Source: Enterobacter ludwigii | GTDB lineage: Bacteria > Pseudomonadota > Gammaproteobacteria > Enterobacterales > Enterobacteriaceae | Length of the DNA: 64,000 nucleotides | Reading direction: 5' to 3' | NCBI RefSeq assembly: GCF_001750725.1 | Contig: NZ_CP017279.1 | Location: 2,108,001 to 2,172,000 of the forward strand | Made by a program: the position numbers and the translations under genes | In this document: positions 1 through 8,942 of the stretch, piece by piece | Layout of the letters: every line of letters begins with the position of its first letter | Numbering within the stretch: position 1 is the stretch's first letter | Notes under the pieces: model-generated | Databases searched by the model: none | Told to the model about the DNA's origin: nothing | The model's input: only the letters and a program-made list of their open reading frames with translations

Positions 1-2
1 GT

Positions 3-1400
3 ATCACCCTGTCAGAGGAGGAGCGAACCTGGATCGCGCATAATCGCCTGCAGATCAACCTGCCCAAAAACGAGAATTTTGCCCCGCTTATCTGGCGGGA
101 CAGCAAGGGCTACCACGGCACAGCCATTGATATGATTAACGACATGCGCGATTTACTGGGCATGAAGGTTGAGGTCAATTTTATCGATCACTATTCGAGT
201 CTTCCGCGACAGCAGTGGGCGGTTCGATTGATTGATATCGTTGATCGAAGCGACAGTGCGCATGCACAGGGCCGTATCGGCCCCGACATCGCCTGGCACA
301 ACGCCTATTACAATCGCAGCAGTCAGCCCTTCTTGTGGAACGAAGAGAGTATTCGCAGCCAGCGCGTCGGCGTACTCGACGGTTCGTTTGCCGCAGCCTA
401 TTTACGCCAGCGTTTTGGCAGCGATGTGATCATCGTGACCCGGCCAACCATTGACGGTCTTATCGACGCGATTGAGAACGATGAGATTGACTATATTCTG
501 GGCGACCTCAGTTCGCTGGAGTCCACGCTTCGCGGCAACGAGTTGTTTCGCGGGGTGCTGAAAGTCGCGGGGGTCACCCGCTCTGAGTTTATTATTGGCC
601 CGTGGGTGGATCCGCAGCATCCGCTCTTTCATCTGCTGACTCAGGTTCATCGCCTGTCAGAATACCGCACGCAAATAGAACGTCAGGATGAGCAGAGTTA
701 CTTACCCGATTTTTCTAAAAACACGCTGAAGATTATCAGCGTGATTTTGCTGATCGTGGCCCTGTTCAGCATCGGTATGCTGATCATGATGCGTCGCCAT
801 TTACGCCAGAACCGGATGGTTAACCGCAATATGGTGCAGGCGCTGGAGAAGGTAAACCGCGCGCACGATGACGAGACCGGCAGCCATATTCAGCGCGTCG
901 CCCGATATTGCGGCTTGATGGCGCGTGAGCTGGGGCTTTCGCGCAAAATGACCCGTGAGATAGAACATTTTGCCTCACTTCACGATGTCGGAAAAATTGC
1001 CGTGCCGGAGCGTATTCTGCGTAAGCAAGGCCCGCTGACCCAGGACGAGTTTGCCGAGATGAAACTTCATACCGTGAAAGGGTGGCGGATTATTCAGGGC
1101 TTAGAGCTGGGCGCAGTTGCGGAGAATATTATCCATTTCCATCATGAAAAATGGGATGGCAGCGGATATCCGCAGGGGCTGCGGGGAGAACAGATCCCGC
1201 TGGAAGCCCGCATTCTGGCGCTGGCCGATGTGTATGATGCCCTGAGGCAAAAGCGGGTCTATAAGCCGGGATTCACACACGAGCAAGCCTGCAAAATCAT
1301 TCTGGAGGGTGACGGCCGCCATTTTGACCCGCAGCTTATTGCGCTGTTTCGCCTGCATCATCTTAAGTTTAAAACCATTTTTGACAGCCTGGCCGACTAA
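3..1400 (+). CDS. HD-GYP c-di-GMP phosphodiesterase with periplasmic solute-binding-type sensor (5' partial)
   Basis: The reading frame is open from the first full codon, so the start lies outside the window. The visible N-terminal part resembles a bacterial extracellular solute-binding (SBP_bac_3-like) sensor domain. A membrane helix follows at about nt 726-791, then a cytoplasmic HD-GYP domain. Its HD pair falls in the motif LHDVGK (nt about 978-995) and the GYP signature in WDGSGYP (nt about 1152-1172), both intact. HD-GYP enzymes hydrolyse cyclic di-GMP, so this is probably an active phosphodiesterase tuned by a periplasmic ligand. E. coli K-12 has no HD-GYP protein. Its place near flagellar genes fits a role in motility control, which is inference. 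Confidence 0.88.
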   Translation: MTLSEEERTWIAHNRLQINLPKNENFAPLIWRDSKGYHGTAIDMINDMRDLLGMKVEVNFIDHYSSLPRQQWAVRLIDIVDRSDSAHAQGRIGPDIAWHNAYYNRSSQPFLWNEESIRSQRVGVLDGSFAAAYLRQRFGSDVIIVTRPTIDGLIDAIENDEIDYILGDLSSLESTLRGNELFRGVLKVAGVTRSEFIIGPWVDPQHPLFHLLTQVHRLSEYRTQIERQDEQSYLPDFSKNTLKIISVILLIVALFSIGMLIMMRRHLRQNRMVNRNMVQALEKVNRAHDDETGSHIQRVARYCGLMARELGLSRKMTREIEHFASLHDVGKIAVPERILRKQGPLTQDEFAEMKLHTVKGWRIIQGLELGAVAENIIHFHHEKWDGSGYPQGLRGEQIPLEARILALADVYDALRQKRVYKPGFTHEQACKIILEGDGRHFDPQLIALFRLHHLKFKTIFDSLAD

Positions 1401-1503
1401 ACGGCCCGTCGCAAAGAGAAAGCGCAGATTGCCCGGCTATTCCTCGCATTGCGACTCACATCTGCAGGTACGATAACGTATTTCCACTCACTCAGAGCGA
1501 ACC

Positions 1504-1842
1504 ATGAAAAGAGTCTTCGTCGCCGGTACGATCCTGCTGCTGGCGGGCTGTAGCATTAATCGCCAGGCTGAGGTCAGCACCCTGGACGCGCCAAACGGCA
1601 TCGTCCGCCTCGACTACGGGCAAGCAATGCTGCAAAACGCCTATTCCGATGAGTATGTTAATAACGGCACCGCAGCTAAAGCGTGTCAGAGCATGGGGTA
1701 TGCCACCGCCTCTGCCTATGGCCAGCCCATTAAAACCTGCACCCTGACCAGCGGCTCTCTGTGTCTCAATGAGAGCGTGACGATCCAGTATAAATGCATG
1801 GGCTTTGCCGTAAACCCTAAAGCAACTAATCCGTGGTATTAA
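1504..1842 (+). CDS. yecR: YecR-like lipoprotein
   Basis: A 112-residue protein with a lipoprotein signal peptide (lipobox LLAGC, Cys at residue 16) and four further cysteines in the mature part. Sequence and position just upstream of ftnA match E. coli YecR, a small lipoprotein of unknown function reported to belong to the flagellar regulon. A TACGATAA element at nt 1469-1476 resembles a sigma-28 minus-10 (GCCGATAA), but no TAAAGTTT minus-35 stands at the right distance, so FliA control is only possible here. Confidence 0.8.
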   Translation: MKRVFVAGTILLLAGCSINRQAEVSTLDAPNGIVRLDYGQAMLQNAYSDEYVNNGTAAKACQSMGYATASAYGQPIKTCTLTSGSLCLNESVTIQYKCMGFAVNPKATNPWY

Positions 1843-1848
1843 TCTGTG

Positions 1849-1877
1849 CTGCCAGTATTGACTGGCAGTGTATTTCA
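1849..1877 (+). terminator. Stem-loop after yecR
   Basis: CTGCCAGT pairs perfectly with ACTGGCAG across a four-base loop just after the yecR stop. The T-tract that follows is broken, so termination may be incomplete. Confidence 0.55.
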
Positions 1878-2043
1878 TTACGAACAAAAACAATTCTCAT
1901 TAATAAAATATAAATCGGCAATGCGTTTTATTCCCATTCGTATTTTAAATAAAGAAATAATTATTTTACGTTTTGCAAATAATTAAATAACAAATTATAG
2001 TGTCGCTCATTGTGAACCAGAATTAATAACCCGGAGCGTCACC

Positions 2044-2541
2044 ATGCTGAAAACTGAAATGATCGACAAGCTCAATGCGCAAATGAACCTTGAGCTTTTT
2101 TCATCCCTTCTCTACCAGCAGATGAGCGCCTGGTGCAGCTACCACAGTTTTGAAGGCGCTGCCGCCTTCCTGCGCCGCCACGCGCAGGAAGAGATGACCC
2201 ATATGCAGCGTCTGTTTGATTATCTGACTGACACGGGCAGCCTGCCGCGCATCGATAACGTTGCGTCCCCGTTTGCCGAGTATAATTCGCTTGATGAGCT
2301 CTTCCGTGCGACCTATGAGCACGAGCAACTGATTACGCAAAAAATTAACGAACTGGTTCATGCGGCAATGATCGGCCAGGATTATCCGACCTTTAATTTC
2401 CTGCAGTGGTACGTGGCAGAGCAACACGAAGAAGAGAAACTGTTTAAATCCGTGCTGGATAAATTGTCTCTGGTGGGGAAAACAGGCGAAGGTCTTTACT
2501 TTATCGATAAAGAACTTTCTACCCTCGATACACAGAAATAA
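2044..2541 (+). CDS. ftnA: Non-heme ferritin FtnA
   Basis: A 165-residue ferritin, the usual length, nearly identical in layout to E. coli FtnA. It forms a 24-subunit cytoplasmic shell that oxidises Fe(II) at a di-iron ferroxidase site and stores it as mineral. The ligand motifs can be seen: an N-terminal E in MNLELFSS, the EEMTHM pair in helix B, and EQHEEEK in helix D. A GGAG ribosome site precedes the ATG. The AT-rich 200 bp upstream probably holds its promoter, and a terminator follows the gene. Confidence 0.97.
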   Translation: MLKTEMIDKLNAQMNLELFSSLLYQQMSAWCSYHSFEGAAAFLRRHAQEEMTHMQRLFDYLTDTGSLPRIDNVASPFAEYNSLDELFRATYEHEQLITQKINELVHAAMIGQDYPTFNFLQWYVAEQHEEEKLFKSVLDKLSLVGKTGEGLYFIDKELSTLDTQK

Positions 2542-2548
2542 TATTGCT

Positions 2549-2579
2549 GCGGTGCTGTTTTCAGCGCCGCACTTTTATT
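2549..2579 (+). terminator. Rho-independent terminator of ftnA
   Basis: GCGGTGCTG pairs with CAGCGCCGC (one G-T wobble) across a TTTT loop, followed by ACTTTTATT. Confidence 0.75.
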
Positions 2580-2593
2580 CTCCGCGCACAGAT

Positions 2594-2935
2594 TTACATA
2601 CACCCCGCACAGCTTGTACACCGCCAGTCCTGCGTATTGACCGCCTGGTAAAAATACCGGTAGTTAGCCGTCTCCAGCGGAATACCGGCGTCAAAAAAAA
2701 CATCTGTCAGCCAGTCTACGTTTTCAATGATCCACTCATCTTCTTTTAGCCCCTGCGCAAAGGTGTCGTCCTCAGGATCGATGATCGAATAAATGGCCCA
2801 GGTGCCCATATCCTTTTCACGACGCGATTCAGGAAGCTGCAGGGCCTGGTTCTGCCAGCTGATTATCCAGTGACCATGGCACAGTAAATTACCGCCCCGG
2901 CTCCACGCCGCGGTAAAGGGATTATTTCCCGCCAT
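2594..2935 (-). CDS. Hypothetical protein in the position of yecH
   Basis: A 113-residue acidic, tryptophan-rich protein that I do not recognise. It has no signal peptide or membrane segment and ends in a cysteine cluster (C-T-S-C-A-G-C-M) that could bind a metal. A GAGGG ribosome site stands at a good distance from the ATG, and the codon use looks like that of a real gene. E. coli has the unrelated yecH between ftnA and tyrP. Here yecH is missing and this gene, read towards ftnA, fills the space. Confidence 0.6.
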   Translation of the reverse strand: MAGNNPFTAAWSRGGNLLCHGHWIISWQNQALQLPESRREKDMGTWAIYSIIDPEDDTFAQGLKEDEWIIENVDWLTDVFFDAGIPLETANYRYFYQAVNTQDWRCTSCAGCM

Positions 2936-3096
2936 CTGCCCTCACTTTATTTGAAAACTTATAGTTATTGTTTAAATTACGCCTGATTTTTCGGCAAAAA
3001 TAGTGCCCTTACGAAGTAGGTATCCCCTCCCAAAGGGGCAGGTCCGGGTAAATTACCTAAAGTCGAAAAATATCGTAAATAATTCATTACACCTAC

Positions 3097-3114
3097 TGTA
3101 ACGGTCATTTGACG
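3097..3114. promoter_or_regulatory. Possible weak TyrR box upstream of tyrP
   Basis: TGTAAC-N6-TTGACG resembles the TyrR box TGTAAA-N6-TTTACA and keeps the essential G and C 15 positions apart. It lies about 70 bp before the tyrP start. E. coli tyrP is controlled by TyrR, which makes the site plausible, but the match is partial. Confidence 0.3.
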
Positions 3115-3182
3115 AAGCGGGGCTTTTCCCTTACTCTGCGCCGCAGAATTTGTCGCGATTACGAATCGTTGTAGAGGAATGC

Positions 3183-4394
3183 GTGAAAAACAGAACCCTG
3201 GGAAGTATTTTTATCGTCGCCGGAACGACGATTGGCGCAGGAATGCTGGCGATGCCTCTGGCTGCCGCAGGCGTTGGATTTGGAATGACACTGCTGCTCC
3301 TTGGCACACTCTGGGCGTTGATGTGCTACACCGCCCTGCTGTTGCTTGAGGTTTATCAGCATGTGCCCGCGGATACCGGCCTGGGTTCTCTTGCGGCACG
3401 CTACCTGGGACGCTATGGCCAGTGGATAACCGGCTTTAGCATGATGTTTCTGATGTACGCCCTGACCGCGGCCTATATCAGCGGCGCCGGCGAGTTAATC
3501 GCCTCCAGCGTTAACGACTGGTTCGACGCTGACATCACGCCTTCAACGGGCGTTATCTTCTTTGCGCTTATTGGCGGGGGTGTGGTCTGTGTGGGGACTT
3601 CGCTGGTCGATCTGTTTAACCGTTTTCTGTTCAGCGCCAAAATACTGTTCCTGATTGTGATGCTGGTTTTGCTGGTACCGCATGTTCACAAGGTCAATCT
3701 ACTGACGCTGCCGCTGGAAAAAGGGCTGGCGCTGTCCGCGATCCCGGTTATTTTCACCTCGTTTGGCTTCCACGGTAGCGTGCCCAGCATCGTGAGCTAT
3801 ATGAACGGCGATATCCTTAAGCTACGCCGCGTCTTTATGGTGGGGAGCGCCATCCCGCTGATTGCCTATATTTTCTGGCAACTGGTGACGCTGGGGAGCA
3901 TTGACGCGTCGACCTTTACCGGGCTGATGGCGGAACACGCTGGCCTGAACGGCTTTCTGCTGGCACTGCGCGAGGTAGTCACCTCCCCGCACGTTGAGCT
4001 GGCGGTCCATCTGTTTGCCGACCTGGCGCTGGCCACCTCATTCCTGGGCGTGGCGCTCGGCCTGTTTGATTACCTGGCCGATCTGTTCCAGCGTCGTAAT
4101 ACTGCCGCAGGACGCTTACAGACGGGGGCAGTCACCTTCCTGCCTCCTCTGGCGTTCGCGCTGTTTTACCCGCGTGGGTTCGTGATGGCGCTGGGGTATG
4201 CAGGTGTGGCGTTATCCGTGCTGGCCCTGCTGCTCCCTTCCCTGCTGGCCTGGAAGAGCCGCCAGCAGCATCCTCAGCAAGGGTACCGCGTCATGGGCGG
4301 CAAACCGCTGCTGTGCATGGTGTTTGCCTGCGGAGTGATGATTATTCTGGTGCAGTGCTTGATAGCCGCAGGGATGCTACCGGAAGTGGGTTAA
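3183..4394 (+). CDS. tyrP: Tyrosine-specific transporter TyrP
   Basis: Inner-membrane proton symporter of the aromatic amino acid transporter family (HAAAP), importing tyrosine. The GTG start is chosen because the protein from there (403 residues, [10 protein letters not shown]) aligns end to end with E. coli TyrP and has a GAGG ribosome site. An in-frame TTG 33 bp upstream would add 11 unmatched residues. About eleven hydrophobic helices can be seen, with the family signature [12 protein letters not shown] in helix 1. Confidence 0.95.
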   Translation: MKNRTLGSIFIVAGTTIGAGMLAMPLAAAGVGFGMTLLLLGTLWALMCYTALLLLEVYQHVPADTGLGSLAARYLGRYGQWITGFSMMFLMYALTAAYISGAGELIASSVNDWFDADITPSTGVIFFALIGGGVVCVGTSLVDLFNRFLFSAKILFLIVMLVLLVPHVHKVNLLTLPLEKGLALSAIPVIFTSFGFHGSVPSIVSYMNGDILKLRRVFMVGSAIPLIAYIFWQLVTLGSIDASTFTGLMAEHAGLNGFLLALREVVTSPHVELAVHLFADLALATSFLGVALGLFDYLADLFQRRNTAAGRLQTGAVTFLPPLAFALFYPRGFVMALGYAGVALSVLALLLPSLLAWKSRQQHPQQGYRVMGGKPLLCMVFACGVMIILVQCLIAAGMLPEVG

Positions 4395-4395
4395 C

Positions 4396-4425
4396 AAAAA
4401 AGGGGCTGAAATCAGCCCCTTTTTA
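4396..4425. terminator. Bidirectional terminator between tyrP and yecA
   Basis: AGGGGCTGA and TCAGCCCCT form a stem flanked by A6 on one side and T5 on the other, so it serves the two convergent genes tyrP (+) and yecA (-). Confidence 0.9.
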
Positions 4426-5094
4426 TTAGTGCAAACAGCAGCTCTTAAACTTCTTCCCGCTGCCGCACGGACACGGATCGTTACGCCCGACCTTTGTGCC
4501 GTTAACAATCGGTTTTTTTGCTTCCGGCTGCTGTGGGTTGTCCACCCAGTAATTGTACAAACGCAGAGCCGCAGGCTGAATGCTCTCAATGCTGGCTTTA
4601 TATTCGTCTTCGCTCAGCTCATCCAGCTTCTCGCTGTTCTCGTCTGTACCGTGCAGCGCAATCGCATCAAGATCGGCCTTCAGTGCTTCCGGTAAGGCTG
4701 ACCAGTCCGTCAGCGCCACACCGCGCATATAGCCATAACACCACTCTTCAACAACGGTATAGCTCTCGCCGTCGACATCGTTGTAACCAAACATCGGCTC
4801 AAACTGATCCGGGTATTCGCTCAGGCGCTCAGCAATGTCGTTCATATGCTTAAAGCAGAGATCGATAAAACGGTGCATTTCACGATCGTTTTTCCAGCGC
4901 GGAATGTATTTCTCGCCACCCCACACGGCCACCAGCCAGGTATCTGGCTCAACGACAACAGGGCCGGAAAGGACTGCGGTAAGCATGCCGTCCAGTTCAG
5001 ACACGTCAATCACGGACGCATCGTCATGACCGTAAGACATTAATGTCTCTTCCAGCCACGCCATTTCGCTTTCATTCAATGGGCCTTCAGTCAT
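4426..5094 (-). CDS. yecA: YecA family protein with SEC-C metal-binding motif
   Basis: A 222-residue UPF0149/YecA-type protein ending in a SEC-C zinc motif ([18 protein letters not shown], cysteines at the extreme C-terminus), the same tail SecA carries. The start [10 protein letters not shown] matches E. coli YecA, so the 16 extra codons upstream are not used. The function is not firmly established; E. coli YecA has been linked to ribosomes and SecA. In E. coli this gene is followed on the far side by leuZ, whereas here a 16-kb block lies between. Confidence 0.93.
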   Translation of the reverse strand: MTEGPLNESEMAWLEETLMSYGHDDASVIDVSELDGMLTAVLSGPVVVEPDTWLVAVWGGEKYIPRWKNDREMHRFIDLCFKHMNDIAERLSEYPDQFEPMFGYNDVDGESYTVVEEWCYGYMRGVALTDWSALPEALKADLDAIALHGTDENSEKLDELSEDEYKASIESIQPAALRLYNYWVDNPQQPEAKKPIVNGTKVGRNDPCPCGSGKKFKSCCLH

Positions 5095-5519
5095 CGCTGA
5101 CACTCCTGATAAAAAAGGAAAAGATCCTGACACATATCTCACGGCTTTCCTATCTGAAGTTTAGGTCTTTATTGCTGCAAAAACGTGCAAATCGTGACCA
5201 TTGCACAACTTATGGGCTTTGTTGTTAACGATATGTGATCTCCGCTGTAATTTCATCGCGTCCCACAAGGTGCCATATCACCGCACTCTATACTCAAACA
5301 TGTCACAACCCGCTCAATGGGTTAACCATTCTGGCAACGATTTTGCTTAATGTTCTTCGCGCGAACCTGCGCAGGGAAACCTCGCCGTATTACGCAGGCG
5401 TTGTCTGGATCTTGTTCGTTTAGTGCATTTTGTTCTTGCTCGTGTTTTTGGATTGGCTGCGCCGCCGGCGTCCGGGTTTACGCCGTGGTGCAAAAACCTC
5501 TTTGCTAAGGAACATAATA
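5095..5519. other. Intergenic region between yecA and the ABC transporter operon
   Basis: These 425 bp separate divergent genes and must hold both promoters. I see no convincing gene. A short inverted repeat (AACCC / GGGTT at about nt 5307-5323) and an AT-rich stretch near nt 5330-5350 are the only structures I noted. This is also the left junction of the block that is not at this place in E. coli. Confidence 0.6.
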
Positions 5520-6641
5520 ATGTCGCTGAAATTTATCAGAACTCCCCTTTCTCTCGTGCTGGCCGGTTGTCTGGTGACGGCATTTTCTGCGCATGCAGAT
5601 ATTGTCATTGGTGTGGCCGGGCCGTTTACCGGCCCAAACGCCACCTATGGCGATCAGTACTGGCACGGTGCAACGCAGGCCGCTGAAGACATTAACGCCG
5701 CAGGCGGCATTAACGGCGAGAAGATTAAGCTGGTTCAGGGGGATGATGCCTGCGAGCCGAAACAAGCCGTGGCCGTCGCCAACCGCCTGGTCGACCAGGA
5801 TAAAGTCAACGCGGTGGTCGGCCATTTCTGCTCCTCTTCCACAATGCCTGCCTCCGAGGTGTACAGCGACGCGGGGATCCTTGCCATTACCCCCGGCTCG
5901 ACCAACCCGCTCATTACCGAACGAGGCATGACCGATATGTTCCGCATGTGTGGTCGCGATGACCAGCAGGGCCAGGTCGCCAGCGATTTCATTATCGATA
6001 AGCTGAAAGCCAAACGTGTGGTCATCATCCATGACAAAGACACCTACGGTCAGGGGCTGGCAGACGCCACCAAAGCTGCGCTGGCGAAGCGCGGGGTTCA
6101 GGATGTGATGTATGAGGGCTTATCCCGTGGTGAGAAAGACTTTAACGCGCTGGTGACAAAAATCGGCGCGCAAAAGCCGGATGTGGTGTTCTTCGGCGGT
6201 TGTCACCCGGAAGCCGGCCCGCTGGTTCGCCAGATGCGTGAACAGGGCGTGCAGGCGAAATTCTTCTCTGGCGACTGTATCGTCAACGAAGAGATGGTGA
6301 CCGCGGCGGGTGGACCGCAATATACCAAGGGTATTTATATGACTTTTGGTAAAGACCCGCGTCTGATCCCGGATGGGAAAGCGGTCATTGAGAAATTCCG
6401 CGCCGGAAAATTCGAGCCTGAAGGTTACACCCTCTACTCTTATGCCTCCGTTCAGGCCATTGCCGCAGCCTTCAAGGCTACGGGCGGTAAAGACTCGGCC
6501 AAGGCCAGCGAATGGCTGAAAGCCAATGCCGTCGACACGGTTATGGGCAAAAAAGCCTGGGACAGCAAAGGCGATCTGAAAGTGTCTGACTACGTGGTGT
6601 ATCAGTGGGACGATAACGGAAAATATAAGGAAGTTCAGTAA
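5520..6641 (+). CDS. Branched-chain amino acid type ABC transporter, periplasmic binding protein
   Basis: A 373-residue LivJ/LivK-type periplasmic binding protein. The Met at nt 5520 is chosen because it has a TAAGGA ribosome site and begins a clean Sec signal peptide ending in AHA; the upstream in-frame codons give an Arg-rich stretch with no such features. Family signatures DACEPKQAVAVANRLV and GHFCSSSTMPASE are present, including the cysteine pair of LivJ/LivK. It is more diverged from E. coli LivJ and LivK than an orthologue would be, so the ligand could be leucine, isoleucine, valine or another amino acid. It is first in a five-gene operon. Confidence 0.9.
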   Translation: MSLKFIRTPLSLVLAGCLVTAFSAHADIVIGVAGPFTGPNATYGDQYWHGATQAAEDINAAGGINGEKIKLVQGDDACEPKQAVAVANRLVDQDKVNAVVGHFCSSSTMPASEVYSDAGILAITPGSTNPLITERGMTDMFRMCGRDDQQGQVASDFIIDKLKAKRVVIIHDKDTYGQGLADATKAALAKRGVQDVMYEGLSRGEKDFNALVTKIGAQKPDVVFFGGCHPEAGPLVRQMREQGVQAKFFSGDCIVNEEMVTAAGGPQYTKGIYMTFGKDPRLIPDGKAVIEKFRAGKFEPEGYTLYSYASVQAIAAAFKATGGKDSAKASEWLKANAVDTVMGKKAWDSKGDLKVSDYVVYQWDDNGKYKEVQ

Positions 6642-6661
6642 CGGGACGGAGTCACGCTCAA

Positions 6662-6719
6662 CGCCGGCAGGTTCGCCTGTCGGCGCGTAATAAACATCAG
6701 GCTGCGCGTGCCGCGCAGC
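6662..6719 (+). repeat. Two strong stem-loops between the binding-protein and permease genes
   Basis: CGCCGGCAGG-TTCG-CCTGTCGGCG (one wobble pair, UUCG tetraloop) is followed 15 nt later by GCTGCGCG-TGC-CGCGCAGC. Neither has a T-tract. Such structures after a binding-protein gene often stabilise its mRNA and lower expression of the membrane components. Confidence 0.75.
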
Positions 6720-6738
6720 TTAAAATAACGAGCGCGCT

Positions 6739-7656
6739 ATGATGAGTACATTCTTCCTGCAACAGTTAATAAATGGCTTAACGCTGGGCTCCGTCTATGG
6801 ATTAATCGCCATCGGCTACACCATGGTGTATGGCATCATTGGTATGATTAATTTCGCCCACGGCGAAGTGTATATGATCTCCGCCTACCTCTGCGCCATT
6901 GGCCTGGCGCTGCTCTCTTTCTTCGGCCTGCAGTCGTTCCCGTTGCTTATCCTCGGTACGCTGATCTTCACGATTGTGGTGACCGGTGTTTACGGCTGGA
7001 CTATCGAGCGTATTGCCTATAAGCCGCTACGCAACTCTACCCGTCTGGCACCGCTTATCTCCGCCATCGGGATGTCACTGATTTTGCAAAACTACGCGCA
7101 GCTGAGCCAGGGGCCACGTCAGCAAGGGGTGCCCACGATGCTGGATGGCGTACTTCGCCTGCATATCGGTGAGGGGTTCGTTCAGATAACCTACACCAAA
7201 GTGTTTATTCTGGTTGCCTCGTTCGCCGGCATGCTCTTGCTGACATGGATAATCAACAATACCCGGCTTGGGCGGATGTGCCGTGCGGTGCAGCAGGACC
7301 GCAAAATGGCCTCCATTCTGGGCATTAACACCGACAGAATCATTTCGCTGGTCTTTGTGATTGGCGCGGCGATGGCCGGTCTGGCGGGTGTGCTCATCAC
7401 CATGAATTACGGCACCTTCGATTTCTACGTCGGATTTGTCATTGGCATCAAGGCGTTTACCGCAGCGGTGCTCGGCGGGATTGGCTCCCTGCCCGGTGCG
7501 ATGCTCGGCGGGTTGATTCTGGGCGTCGCCGAGGCGCAATTTTCCGGCATGGTGAACTCAGATTATAAAGATGTGTTCTCGTTTGGCTTGCTGGTCTTGA
7601 TCCTGATTTTTCGTCCTCAGGGTCTGCTTGGCCGCCCGATTGTCGCCAAAGTGTGA
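6739..7656 (+). CDS. livH: Branched-chain amino acid ABC transporter permease (LivH type)
   Basis: A 305-residue inner-membrane permease with about eight hydrophobic segments. It shows LivH family motifs such as NGLTLGSVYGLIAIGYTMVYG at the start and AVLGGIGSLPGAMLGG near the C-terminus, the loop that contacts the ATPases. It would pair with the LivM-type protein encoded next. The stop overlaps the upstream in-frame extension of the next gene, as expected in a tight operon. The symbol is family-level: this is a paralogous system, not the E. coli liv locus. Confidence 0.88.
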   Translation: MMSTFFLQQLINGLTLGSVYGLIAIGYTMVYGIIGMINFAHGEVYMISAYLCAIGLALLSFFGLQSFPLLILGTLIFTIVVTGVYGWTIERIAYKPLRNSTRLAPLISAIGMSLILQNYAQLSQGPRQQGVPTMLDGVLRLHIGEGFVQITYTKVFILVASFAGMLLLTWIINNTRLGRMCRAVQQDRKMASILGINTDRIISLVFVIGAAMAGLAGVLITMNYGTFDFYVGFVIGIKAFTAAVLGGIGSLPGAMLGGLILGVAEAQFSGMVNSDYKDVFSFGLLVLILIFRPQGLLGRPIVAKV

Positions 7657-7667
7657 AGGAGAATACG

Positions 7668-8942
7668 ATGACCTCTCACGGCTTTTCACTTAAGCGCTGC
7701 ATTCTGGACGCCATTTTTTCCGGGCTGATTGCGTTAATAATTTTTGGCCCGATTGCCGGCGTGGTGCTGGACGGATACAGCTTTAATTTCGCCGGACAGC
7801 GGCTCGCATGGATAGTCGGCATCGTGATGCTGGGCCGTTTTCTGCTGAGCGCTTTTTTAGGTACCGCTCCGGGTGCACGTTTCCAGGCACGTTTTGAAGC
7901 CGACAGCGCGGGGGTTTATGTCCGGCCGCCGGAATACAAAAGCCGCATGCGCTGGATAATCCCGCTGATTATCGCCCTTGCGATCTGCTTCCCCTTTGTT
8001 GCCACCAAGTACGTTCTCACCGTCGCCATTCTTGGGCTTATCTACGTGCTTCTCGGTCTCGGGCTGAATATTGTGGTCGGTCTGGCCGGGCTTCTGGATC
8101 TCGGTTATGTCGCTTTTTATGCCATCGGCGCTTACGGGCTGGCGCTGGGGTATCAGTATCTGGGATTAGGATTCTGGAGCATGCTGCCGCTGGCGGCGAT
8201 TATGGCTGCCGCGGCCGGCGCCCTGCTCGGCTTTCCGGTGCTGCGCATGCACGGTGATTACCTGGCGATCGTCACGCTTGGCTTTGGGGAGATTATTCGC
8301 CTGATCCTCAACAACTGGCTGACCTTCACCGGTGGCCCGAACGGCGTTTCTGCCCCGCCTCCCACCTTTTTCGGACTGGAGTTTGGCCGCCGCGCCAAAG
8401 AAGGAGGCGTGCCCTTTCACGAATTTTTCCATTTGACCTACAACCCGAACATGAAGTTTATCTTTATCTACACGGTGCTGTTCCTGGTGGTGATGCTGGT
8501 GCTGTATATCAAGCATCTTCTGACGCGGATGCCGATTGGTCGGGCATGGGAAGCCCTGCGGGAAGATGAAATCGCCTGTCGCTCAATGGGTTTAAATCAT
8601 GTGCTGGTCAAGCTCTCGGCCTTTACGCTGGGTGCGTCGACTGCCGGCATCGCCGGGGTGTTTTTTGCCACTTATCAGGGCTTTGTCAACCCGACATCGT
8701 TTACCTTTTTTGAATCGGCGCTGATCCTGGCGATTGTGGTGCTCGGCGGTATGGGCTCAACGCTTGGCGTGGTGCTGGCGGCGTTTGTGCTCACGGTGAC
8801 GCCGGAGCTGCTGCGCAGTTTTGCCGAGTACCGGGTTTTGCTGTTTGGCATGCTGATGGTGGTGATGATGATCTGGCGTCCACGCGGGTTGATCCGCATT
8901 AACCGCAGCGGGTTTGCCGTGCGTAAGGGCGTAGCGCCATGA
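7668..8942 (+). CDS. livM: Branched-chain amino acid ABC transporter permease (LivM type)
   Basis: A 424-residue permease, close to the length of E. coli LivM. The ATG at nt 7668 is preferred over one 15 bp upstream because a GAAGGAG ribosome site sits 6-7 bases before it. The first about 100 residues contain additional hydrophobic helices, followed by the conserved core (GLGLNIVVGLAGLLDLGYVA) and the cytoplasmic EAA-like loop (REDEIACRSMG). It forms the channel with the LivH-type subunit. Its 3' end overlaps the next gene by 4 bp. Confidence 0.88.
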   Translation: MTSHGFSLKRCILDAIFSGLIALIIFGPIAGVVLDGYSFNFAGQRLAWIVGIVMLGRFLLSAFLGTAPGARFQARFEADSAGVYVRPPEYKSRMRWIIPLIIALAICFPFVATKYVLTVAILGLIYVLLGLGLNIVVGLAGLLDLGYVAFYAIGAYGLALGYQYLGLGFWSMLPLAAIMAAAAGALLGFPVLRMHGDYLAIVTLGFGEIIRLILNNWLTFTGGPNGVSAPPPTFFGLEFGRRAKEGGVPFHEFFHLTYNPNMKFIFIYTVLFLVVMLVLYIKHLLTRMPIGRAWEALREDEIACRSMGLNHVLVKLSAFTLGASTAGIAGVFFATYQGFVNPTSFTFFESALILAIVVLGGMGSTLGVVLAAFVLTVTPELLRSFAEYRVLLFGMLMVVMMIWRPRGLIRINRSGFAVRKGVAP

